Shown here in pieces: positions 55,711 through 64,000 of a stretch of DNA of 64,000 bases. The notes beneath the pieces are model-generated. The model made no database searches and was not told where the DNA came from. It saw only the letters and a program-made list of their open reading frames with translations. The stretch comes from Lasiosphaeris hirsuta (taxonomy: Eukaryota; Ascomycota; Sordariomycetes; Sordariales; Lasiosphaeriaceae). How positions within the stretch are numbered: position 1 is the stretch's first letter; each line of letters starts with the position of its first letter. The position numbers and the translations under genes were made by a program. Where the stretch lies: positions 310,001 through 374,000 of the forward strand of contig JAUKUA010000005.1 in the NCBI GenBank assembly GCA_030549175.1, read 5' to 3'.

Positions 55711-56481
55711 ATGGCTGCCTCAAAACCCACCATCCTCCTCATCCACGGCGCGTGGCACACGTCCAAAAACCTCGAAAAACTCAAACTCGCCCTCGAGGCC
55801 GCCGGCTACGCTGCCTCGGTCCCGCAGCTCCCCTCGGTCTCAGAGGTGAGCCCTCCCACCGCCGACCTAGCCGCCGACACGGCCGTTCTCCGCAAACACA
55901 CCGAGGATTTGCTCGAGGCTGGCCAAACCGTCGTTGCGGTCGCGCACTCATACGGCGGCCAGGTCGCGACAAATGCGCTCGCCGGATTGGATCTCGCGAG
56001 CCGCGCGCGGGACGGACGGCCGGGCGGCATCGCGCGGCTGGTTTACTTGTGCGCGTTTTTTCTTCCAAAGGGGAAGTCTATGATTGATGTCTTGAGGGAG
56101 TTTGGGCACGAGGCTTTGTTGCCGTTGGTCTTTGACATTGCCGAGGATCGGAGTATCGTCTGCAGAGATGTCAAGACGACGATGCTGGGGCCGGGTGTGG
56201 AGGGAGAGGAGATTAATGCTTACATAGCGTCGCTGGGGCCGAGGTGGAACGAGAAGTGCATGTATGATGAGATTACCAGTGACGAGGCGTGGCGCGTCAT
56301 TCCCGTGACGTATATCCACACCACGCAGGACACGATGGTGCCGATGGCGTATCAGACGTCCATGGTCGAGTACATACAGGCGCAGGGGACGGAGGTCGAG
56401 ACGTTCACGTTGGAGAGCGGCCATTGTCCGAACTTGACAGCAACGGAGGATTTGGTTGATGTCATCAAAAAGTTGGCTTAA
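55711..56481 (+). CDS. Alpha/beta hydrolase fold protein
   Basis: The 256-residue protein starts MAASKPTILLIHGAWHTSKN. The oxyanion-hole motif HGAW is at 12-15, the nucleophile elbow AHSYGGQ has Ser80, and the catalytic His is in SGHCPNL (about 238). The acid is probably the Asp in TQDTMVP. This is the alpha/beta-hydrolase-1 type with a short HGAW N-terminus, common in fungal and bacterial esterases or in pheophorbide/methylesterase-like enzymes. No signal peptide, so cytosolic. Substrate unknown. Its frame is intact and strongly G/C-rich in third positions. Neighbours give no pathway hint. Confidence 0.9.
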   Translation: MAASKPTILLIHGAWHTSKNLEKLKLALEAAGYAASVPQLPSVSEVSPPTADLAADTAVLRKHTEDLLEAGQTVVAVAHSYGGQVATNALAGLDLASRARDGRPGGIARLVYLCAFFLPKGKSMIDVLREFGHEALLPLVFDIAEDRSIVCRDVKTTMLGPGVEGEEINAYIASLGPRWNEKCMYDEITSDEAWRVIPVTYIHTTQDTMVPMAYQTSMVEYIQAQGTEVETFTLESGHCPNLTATEDLVDVIKKLA

Positions 56482-57609
56482 TGTGCCGAGTCCATTCCCT
56501 CAGCCATTCAATCACCAAGAGAACTACCACCCACGTTACGCAAAAGAGAGGATTCAGAGCGAGCTACAGAGTAGCAAATGGTGTGCTCGGCAACTATATT
56601 GGGAAGGCGGTCCTTCCCCGGAGCACGGAGCAAGGTTAGCGTCCAGACATGTGACAAGAGATCCTCGCTCGTAGTTTTGAGAAGGCTAGCGTCGCTTCTG
56701 AGAGCCTCTTCTATATAGAGGCGGAGCCCTACCACGACAGCAAACTGCAAGGGGCTATTAAGCACCGGTGGCCGAGCGGGTAGCGGATTCCTCCTCGGGC
56801 AAGTGGGTATTTCATGGGCGGTAACCGGAACACGTCACGAGGCACGGTGCTGACGAACCTAAACTGAGAATGACCAGACACATTCTCGAATGACTTTGAA
56901 AAAAGGATGCAGCTGAGGTCATGCCTCGTGAATAGATACTTGGATCAGGGCTAATGTCTACTCATTAAGACAACATCACACAGCACACAGCCTTACTACA
57001 GGGTACAAGTTTTACCGAGGAGACCAAAAATGGTCCCATTTCTACAGGGGCCCAGAACTGGGACATTTGGTTCAGTAATAACTTAGCCACCGCCCATTTC
57101 ATTTACTCTCAACACCTAAGCCCGAAGACGAGCAAAGCCACACCGCGCGCTTGCTGGACCTCTTGTTATATCCTGAGCATATCAAACCAGGAGATATACA
57201 GGAGACGCCGGACCTTATACGCTGGTTAAACAACGTGGCTGCATTGTCCGCTACTTTAAATGCTTTGGGCTGCACGAGTATTTCCCAAAGTTCCACGGTA
57301 TGCTGTTAATGGCCGCTACCTTATTTTTTATCTTTCCCAATCCGACGAGGAGGGGTTATACGGGTGTGATAAGCTCTTCCATGTCATTCCATCCTCGCCA
57401 ACGGCAGGAGCAATGAATTGGGCCCACCGGTCGAAATGACAGCCTTCTGCAGCGTGGCGACTGCAAGACAGATAATTTTCCTGCATGATCCGGAACTTAG
57501 TACCGCCGCTCATTGTTTGTAGATGAGAAGGTATTTGGGATAGCCCGTCGGTCACCACACCGTCTTGTTTCTGTCGCACCAACAGGTAATGCATGGCGTT
57601 TGCTTTTAG
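56482..57609. other. Intergenic with dispersed repeat copy B and a tRNA-like segment
   Basis: No gene. At 56761-56851 a 91-nt segment has 7-bp complementary ends (AGCACCG with CGGTGCT) and an A-box-like TGGCCGAGCGGG, but no B box. The repeat at 57010-57081 is listed separately. Confidence 0.4.
57010..57081 (+). repeat. Diverged dispersed repeat, copy B
   Basis: Resembles 46274-46345; shared blocks include CCAAAAATGGTCCC, GGGGCCCA and GGGACATTTG. Probably relics of one mobile element family. Confidence 0.4.
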
Positions 57610-58463
57610 CTAAGTATCCAACTCGGGTAGATCCTGGACCCTGCTCCCGCCTGCCTCGTGTATCGGGGAGGACATCAGCTCAGGGCTTGTCAGCTCGTCG
57701 TGTCCGTTTCTTTCCGTAACTGCGCCACTAGGGCTAACCGACTCTCCGGGCGGATTCTCGACAGCTGGTGGGCTGCGACCCTTTCTCCATCGGAGAATGT
57801 ATAACGCCACAGCCGCCAAGATTGCAATGCCCGTTATCGGGACGGCCACGCTGATGGCAATCATAGTGTCAGTGGATAGTCCCCCCGACTTGACGCCAGA
57901 TGGGACTGGCAATGTCACCGTCTGTGTTTGCGTTGCCCTGGTTGGTTCGGCCATGAGGAACCAAGTTGTAGGTGAAGTCCCGCACCCCCAAGACGTCCGC
58001 TTCGACGCATCGTTCTCTGCGGTTTGGCGAACAAATGTGACACATACTGATGAGGCTCCATAGGTGCTGTGACCGGGCCGTCAGCACGGCTAGATCTCTC
58101 TTGACGGCAAAGATAAGGATGAACTGACCATCTCATGATTGGATGTAGACGGCACAACGACGCAGGTGTGCCGCCGCAGGTGGGAGCAGCAGCATCCTCG
58201 CATGTAGCAGGAATGTAGCACTGTGCCGTATCACAGCATCCCCATGATCCGGCATCACTGGAGCTGCTGCAAATTGACCCGCCACTACATGAAAGAAGAA
58301 AGTCTGTTGCGCCATTTTAGGAGGTAGTTCTGGGACCGATTCCTGTCACCTCCAGAAACGCACCTGGGTTGCCTGAGAAATAGCCGCACACTTGCGGGTT
58401 TGCCGTTTCCCGCCGTTCGAGGTGTCCATGAAGATTTGGTTTGGGGGTGACAGTCAAAGCCAT
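57610..58463 (-). CDS. Cysteine-rich single-pass membrane protein, three exons
   Basis: The model is complement(join(57610..58066, 58129..58303, 58364..58463)), 243 residues. Intron 1 is GTGCGT..CAACAG (60 nt) and intron 2 is GTCAGT, branch CTGAC, TCACAG (62 nt); both restore one frame across cysteine-rich sequence. The ectodomain holds VCGYFSGNP, SGGSICSSS, WGCCDTAQCYIPATC, PTCGGTP, RCTYGASSVC and WGCGTSPTTW. After a Pro/Thr stem comes one membrane helix (MIAISVAVPITGIAILAAVALYIL), a stop-transfer cluster (RWRKGR) and a 60-residue Ser/Pro/Glu-rich cytoplasmic tail. The layout is typical of uncharacterised fungal surface proteins that resemble sensors. No signal peptide is visible at MALTVTPKPNL; an upstream first exon may be missing. 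It is found only when the exons are joined. Confidence 0.75.
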
Positions 58464-59164
58464 TGCCTTTAGAGTGTTCTATACTGGCTACTATAGTAAG
58501 TAGCCGGCTTTCAAGTTCCGTCGTCTTCAAAGTCCAAGAGGCGGGGTTATAGCTCAGTGAGCAGTTCAACCTCAGCCGCACGGAGAGTTCCGTTGGCAAA
58601 GCCATGCTCGTCTAAACTTCGGGGCCGGCCCAATAACCGAGATGCCTTCAAGGAAATCCTTATGCACCCTACTGCACGCTGTGCTGTGTGTCCTCCAATT
58701 TGCTCTGCTGACAGGCCGTTTGTCGCTTGGCGGCGGTAGCCACAGGCCACCGCCATTGGTGAAGACTAAGTCCATTACATCAGAGGGAGGCACTTTGTGG
58801 CGATAACTGTCCTAGGGCTAACCTCTTCATCTCGTTCAATGCCCGCGAATTTCATACAGTGTTCGTGGAAGAACGTTGAGAAATTATAATGAGAATGTCT
58901 CTGTGCACAGTACCCTCGGTCACCGTGTACATTATTCCACACAGCCTCCCACATATAACTCTAACCCCCGCCCACGCCTGAATGGTCAGTCGCATCCATG
59001 GAAACGGTTTCCTCAAGTAATCAAAGGGTAAAATTTCTCTACGGAGTTTTTATATATTCTTATATATAAGGGAAAGTTATAAGGGTAGGTAAAATCTTCA
59101 AACGATAAATAAGGGCATATTCTAGCTTAGATTTCGGAAGGGGGATCTCCTTAGTCTGTAGCCA
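58464..59164. other. Intergenic, no gene recognised
   Basis: Upstream region of the minus-strand membrane-protein gene, AT-rich toward 59040-59110. Confidence 0.45.
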
Positions 59165-59620
59165 TCACCAGTCAAATACGGCTCCAACCTCCTCCAGTAC
59201 GCGGTCTGCTAGATGGCGGCACAATAAGCCTGCAGGTTGATGATACTCGTCGAGCACGAACCGCGCATGAATGTAATGCCATCCGGGGGAAGGTGATCCT
59301 CTTCATTCGACTTGATGTCAAACATGACCCCAGACTCATCACCAATGCAATTCTGCAGTGTTACGCTGCTGTTCAAGTCTTCAAAGTGAGACTTATCGAA
59401 TCAGCAATCCAGACCTCACGATGCACACTTGCTAAATGCCCCCAACTTGATAGTAAACGGGCGGTTACCTTGCCATTTTTGCGGGGAGATGACTCCTTCC
59501 GCGCCCACATAGCGAAACCCGCCGTGCCATCCATCACGGCCAATCCTGTTATTGCATACCGGATAAATTTTGAGTGTCACATGGCGCCCGAAATCCAGTA
59601 TTCCTAAGTTGTAGCCCTTT
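59165..59620 (-). pseudogene. Relic of an unidentified coding sequence
   Basis: On the minus strand protein-like stretches occur in different frames: ILDFGRHVTLKIYP and GFRYVGAEGVISPQKW near 59620-59470, DESGVMFDIKSNEEDHLPP near 59340-59285, and WHYIHARFVLDEYHQPAG followed by LLCRHLADRVLEE near 59280-59170. Frame changes and stops separate them. No family is recognised. Chance cannot be excluded, but the length of uninterrupted good sequence in each block argues for a decayed gene. Confidence 0.3.
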
Positions 59621-60229
59621 TGTGGTTCGGCGGCTTAAAACGCTCGTACTGGAGGATCACGCTGCACGAGACATTTGCCACGAGTGAATCTCTCGGTCTG
59701 CCTGTTCCCACCAGATCCACATCATCCACTTAACAGGGGTCTTCTTAGGGTGGAAGCGACGGCCAGCCATTGAGCGGCATGAGCGACACAACGGTCATGA
59801 TTGGATGGGAAACCAAGTGAGTGGATGGTAGTTGGGTGTAACGTCCTGCGCAGGCTCCTTCACCCTCCCCAAGGAGCTTATCGCAGCAGGCAAATACCAG
59901 GATGAGAGAAAAAAAATTGTATCCATCACAGCAGATGTTTCCGAATGTTGTGTTCGTTGATCTTTGCGCCGCGCGATGAGGATGAGGATGAGGAATATAT
60001 GAGGAATAATTACGTGTTGTTCGTATTGGCTCCCAGACATGCTCCAGAGAGAGTTAGGCTGATGTAGAAAGTGGGTGTGGGCGAGCGGTGGAACGCGGCA
60101 GAAATGGCAGGCATCGCCGACGCGACTTGTTTTGGGGATTTTGGGCGCCTCGTTTTGAGCAGCGACTCCACAGCTCCTTGAACCACAACACACTTGGCCC
60201 TGAGCCGTCAACCACTGCGTGCAACAACG
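59621..60229. other. Intergenic, no gene recognised
   Basis: Includes a short GATGAG-type repeat near 59980. A 267-codon minus-strand frame overlapping 59795-60598 is antisense to the coiled-coil gene and has skewed composition. Confidence 0.45.
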
Positions 60230-60526
60230 ATGGCTGCGAACGCTGCCGGTCTGCAACCAGATTTCGGCGTCATTGCCACCTCGCTCAATGCGGCGGCCGT
60301 CTCTGTCAACACGGCCGCCACGCATCTGGGACGATGCGCCAACGTACCGGCCATTGCCGGCACGCAAGCGATTCTCGATGCAATCCAACGCATGGAAACC
60401 AACATGACGGGCATGGAAACCCGGCTGGTTGCCCGCATCGACGGCGTCGAAACCCAGCTCAGCGCCCGCATTGACGGGCTCAGCGCCCGCATCGACCGGC
60501 TGGAGAGGCGCATGGTGGTCGCGTAA
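60230..60526 (+). CDS. Small coiled-coil protein
   Basis: The 98-residue protein starts MAANAAGLQPDFGV at 60230. The second half is a regular heptad helix (AILDAIQRMETNMTG, ARIDGVETQLSARIDGL, ARIDRLERR) with a recurring ARIDGxxxxL unit. Proteins of this size and repeat type, short helix then coiled coil, are found in many ascomycetes and are often near HET or transposon-rich loci, though their role is unknown. Composition and the periodic leucine/isoleucine support coding. It has no signal peptide. Confidence 0.6.
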   Translation: MAANAAGLQPDFGVIATSLNAAAVSVNTAATHLGRCANVPAIAGTQAILDAIQRMETNMTGMETRLVARIDGVETQLSARIDGLSARIDRLERRMVVA

Positions 60527-62117
60527 GCCGCGCACATCCTCCCGGCCGCGCACGTGTCTGCCAGCTAACGAGCGATAGCGATCAAAATGGCGTTGCACGG
60601 CAGCAAAACGGATTCCTTGTCAATACCAGAGAATCCCCACTCGAGCCGCTGCATTCGGTCCTGACCGGCAACCCGATTCCCGGCTTCCCCGCCCAGTTGG
60701 CTGACATCGACCATCTGACAGGTAGGCAATCACCAATGGCCGATTTAGGGCGCGGATGCATGCTGAACTTGACGTGTAATAAAGGTGCGCAGGCGGATGC
60801 TGTCCTGAGTGAGCTGGGCACTACGGTGCAAGGGGGCGTTCGAGAGAAGCGGAAGCGGATCAGGGCTTTCTGCGGCGTCAGACCCGCCGTCTGATGAGTC
60901 GAGGGACCACCTAAATGAAATGCCGACCAAGGGGTGGCGGTTCGAGTCTTTATGGAATCTCACAAACCACACTCTCCCCCTCTCCCTTTTTCCTTTCCCG
61001 AGTTGTGAGCGAGGTAAGGAATGCCCAAATGGCTGTGGTTAGTTCGTATAGTGGAAGTAACCATGACGACGAACATCTCGTCAAGCTCAAAAGAGCTACG
61101 AGCCGATATCCGCTTCCTCGTTCAGCTACCCCGAGCTCATTCGGCAGCCCGCTCCTTGACATACCTAGCTAGGTACGCCGCCGTCGGGATACCTTGGTTG
61201 ATATGGCGGACCAAGCTTCGCGTCGAATGAAAGGGTCAAGACGCTTTGAGAGGCCAAGGGAGTTAGTTGATGGTCGCTCGCTATGACATCCTGCGCAAGC
61301 TCCCTCGTCATCGTTAACGAGCGTACCGAGTCAAGCAACCGGGATGAGTGCGACGAAACTGGATCTATTTGAGTGGATGTACTGGATGCCTGTGTGTTTG
61401 GTGGTTCTTGCAGCACGCAATGAGGATGGGTATGGGGAATACATGGTTTTCATTTTTGGCAGTTAGAATCAAGCTACCTACCTACCCAAGGCTGGTAGTC
61501 AATCATGGCGATTGGTGTTTTTGCTGAAGTTGTGAACAAGGTGTCTGAGAGTCTTGCAATCGAGATACCCGTGGGGCGGTCTGACCTAAAGCCGGAGGGG
61601 GGCCAATGGTTCAATTACCCCAAGCTCGGCCGAGTCGGACGAACCCAGCCCCCGATCCTGTGGGCACAACTTATTGGGGAAGCACCCTGTAACCAATGTG
61701 AGTGGTTCATGTCGATATCGGGCGCCAAGGATTATTATCTGATCATCAGATAATCTAATTGCGCAGTAGCGTCACGTAAAGCGATCCTTCCAGGCCCCTA
61801 TTCCGCGGGACTCCTCCCCGCGGATGTTCCGTGGCTGCTGGTTGGCGCCTCATCAGAAAAGGCCATGTTTTGTATCATGTTTGTAAAATTACCACTCGGT
61901 CGCCGCACGCTCGCCGAGCGGTCTTCGGGTGGCCGAGCCGCTGTGACCATGGTGACCATGGTGACCATACAACAAACTCCCAAGCTGATCCATGATCTCG
62001 TTCCCCTCCTCAATTTTCCACCCGTTCACTTCAAATTGCTCTCAAACTTACGCTGCCGTTTTGCGACGAAACCACTTCCTTTCAGCCCCGACCAGCACTG
62101 GGTGCTATTGAGCCAAG
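60527..62117. other. Intergenic, leader of the FAD oxidoreductase
   Basis: No supported gene. An ATG series at 61949 and beyond opens a long frame overlapping the start at 62118 in another frame, so translation control or a leader intron is possible. Confidence 0.4.
61943..61969 (+). repeat. Three 9-bp GTGACCATG units in a leader
   Basis: GTGACCATG is repeated three times (last copy ends ATA), creating two extra ATGs about 150 bp upstream of the gene at 62118. Confidence 0.8.
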
Positions 62118-63572
62118 ATGGCACCACCAAAAGTCCAAAAAGCAATCCTCTTCACACGCCTGGTGGGGTACGCCTTCCGGATGTTATTCTCCCACCTGCA
62201 ACGCGCCGCATCCACCCGTCTTGCGGCCTTGACGACACCCTCCGCCACGCCCATCGATGCCTCCGAGGTCAAAAACATTATCGTCGTGGGCGCTGCCTTC
62301 GCGGGCTACTTTGCCACAAGAGTCCTCGCCAACTCGCTCCCGCGCAACGGCAAATATCGCGTCGTCGTCATCGAACCGAACAGCCACTTCAATTTCACCT
62401 GGGTGCTCCCGCGATTTTGTGTGGTCGAGGGGCACGAGCATAAAGCTTTCATACCGTACACGCCGGATTTCTTTGCCCGAGCGCCTGACGGTATCGTGAG
62501 CTGGGTGAGAGATCGGGTAGTGACGGTGGGGAGGAAGACTGTGCGACTCCAGGGGGGTGAAGAGATTCCCTACGAGTTTCTCATCATTGCCACCGGATCT
62601 ACCGTGCCCGACGGTTTGCCATCTCGTCTTGGTGTTGACAACAAGGAGGAAGGCGTGGAACTGCTGAGGGGGGTCCAGGCAAGGATCAAGGCAGCCAGCC
62701 ATGTTGTGGTTGCTGGCGGCGGTGCAGCTGGTGTTGAGCTCGCGACGGACGCGAAGGATCAGTACCCGGACAAGGGTGTCACCCTGGTGCATTCTCGGCC
62801 CTCTGTCATGCATCGTTTCGGTCCGGAGTTGCAAGCCGAGGCAATGAGAGCACTCAAGACGTTAGGAGTCGATGTGATCCTGGAGGAAAAGGTCATGCCC
62901 GACAGCACTGATGGCACGTCGATCGAGCTGATGTCTGGGCGAGTGATTGACTGCGATTGCTTCGTACGACTCCCACTCTCAAGCTCTTATTCTCAAGTCC
63001 TCCCTAACGTGCCGCCAGATCAACTGTACCGGACAAAAGCCCGCATCAGGGATCATTGCTGAACTCTCGCCCGATTCCATCTCGTCTACTGGCCACATCA
63101 AGGTCAAGTCCACACTCCAAATCGCCGACGACTCCCTCCCCAACGTATTTGTCTGCGGCGACGTGTCGGAAACCCACGACTCAAACCCCAACTCACGCAT
63201 TGCCGCTCGACAGGCAGAGATCGCCGCCGACAATATCGTGAGTGCCGTCAGGTGTAAGACAACACGGCGGACTTATTCTCCCGAGTTTGGTGACGGTGTC
63301 ATCAAACTGACGCTGGGACTTGTGAGCCCTACATTTGTTCAGGGTCGGAGTGCAAAGCTAATGCACAGCAGGACAGCTCGATCATGCAATTCTGGGACGG
63401 TAAGTCAGAGCTGCTGTTTTCCTCCAAGGAGACCGACCTCGCTCTCATGTGCCGGGGGGCGTGGTCGGCCATTGGAGCGAAGCCTTTTGTTGACACTGGT
63501 GTATACAAGGACCAGTCACTCACCGCCCACGAATTCCTAAGCAAAGGCAGGTTCGACGATGACATGGCATGA
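62118..63572 (+). CDS. AIF/AMID-like FAD-dependent NAD(P)H oxidoreductase
   Basis: The CDS is join(62118..62963, 63019..63321, 63372..63572), 449 residues. Introns are GTACGA, branch CTAAC, GCCAG (55 nt), and GTGAGC..CAGCAG (50 nt). The FAD-binding Rossmann motif is IIVVGAAFAG at 54-63, the second (NAD) motif VVVAGGGAAGVELA at about 196-209, and the FAD C-terminal motif NVFVCGDVSET in exon 2. Exon 3 carries DGKSELLFSSKE, the usual tail of the fungal AMID-like family (human AIFM2/FSP1 relatives). Such enzymes reduce quinones with NAD(P)H and are often membrane-attached; the N-terminal hydrophobic helix region 8-30 (LFTRLVGYAFRML) may attach it to a membrane or mitochondria. Frame intact. Confidence 0.88.
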
Positions 63573-64000
63573 GCGATGGCACTTCCACATTCTGTTTTAA
63601 ACAAGGAGCTCTTTTCTCATAGCTTTGGTATTATCTTTCCTCTTGGCTTGAAGTCATTCTTTAATTATCGCCTATTTTAGTTCCTTCAGACCATCTCCAC
63701 ACAGACATGTAACCTACACCACACTTGCTGGCAGCCGCTGGCTGCTGGTGGGTGTGGCAGCGAAAACTCGATTGGCCAGTGATTGGCCAGTAGGGGGCGT
63801 GCTGGCCTTCGGCCGGGTTAAGCCTGGATCCACGGGGCACCTTTTTCAATCTCTTTTGCAAGCTGATTTTTTCCTTGTTACGGCTGCCACTGCTTCAGGT
63901 CTATACTGCTGTTACGGCTTGCCGCCACCCTCCTAGGCTGTGACGACCATGGGAGACTACTTGTAGGTACCTGCTGCGAGTGCTCCCTGTTGCGAGTGTC
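63573..64000. other. Right edge, nothing recognised
   Basis: No supported gene in the last 430 bases. Confidence 0.5.

Noticed and set aside
59795..60598. 267-codon minus-strand frame over the coiled-coil gene
   Set aside because: Its Ala/Gly/His-rich composition mirrors the repeated plus-strand heptads.

Overview
The window is nuclear DNA of a filamentous ascomycete (Pezizomycotina), most likely a Sordariomycete or close relative. Many short spliceosomal introns (about 45-90 nt, GT..AG, with CTAAC or CTGAC branch motifs) interrupt otherwise open genes. The gene families are typically fungal: HET-domain proteins, HET-NACHT-WD40 receptors, Zn2Cys6 and C2H2 regulators, DUF6604, DUF8021, and a Fot1/pogo transposon. 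The species cannot be named from sequence alone. There is no operon organisation, rRNA gene, intact tRNA gene or CRISPR array.

Layout. 0-2.7 kb: the edge of an E/R/Q-rich protein gene and a broken multi-exon gene. 3.7-12.6 kb: two tandem HET-NACHT-WD40 NLR genes of the Podospora HET-E/HET-D/HET-R (HNWD) type, with 10 and 4 recent WD40 repeats; both carry a 64-nt leader intron and an intron between the NACHT and WD parts. 13.26-16.44 kb: a decayed Fot1/pogo DNA transposon with TIRs and a TA duplication. It is interrupted by a 1.3-kb TG..CA element with a 5-bp duplication, which looks like a solo LTR. 16.6-28.5 kb: a small conserved fungal protein, a DUF6604 gene broken by two TAGs and a 4-bp duplication, a secreted DUF8021 protein, a lipocalin-like gene with one TAG, an SDR reductase divergent from a Zn2Cys6 factor, and a C2H2 factor with one in-frame TAG. 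29.3-34.7 kb: an OTT_1508-type deaminase-like protein, an APH-type kinase and a third HET protein (HET plus a DUF8212-like region). 36-43.7 kb: a small cysteine-rich secreted protein and three divergent members of one fungal C2H2 family. 45-49.6 kb: two extracellular or surface proteins. 51.3-64 kb: a protein-kinase-like gene convergent with an APH gene, an alpha/beta hydrolase, a three-exon cysteine-rich single-pass membrane protein, a coiled-coil miniprotein and an AIF/AMID-like FAD oxidoreductase.

Reading. The window resembles an accessory self/non-self recognition and surface-protein region: NLR receptors, HET effectors, a deaminase-like protein, kinase-like proteins, small secreted proteins, transposon relics and several recently broken genes lie together. 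The best leads are the HNWD pair with its repeat arrays and the cluster of otherwise intact genes that each carry in-frame TAG codons. That these genes act together is inferred from proximity and family knowledge only. Exon boundaries were placed by eye from splice consensus, frame and family similarity; protein family names come from motif recognition, not from a database search.
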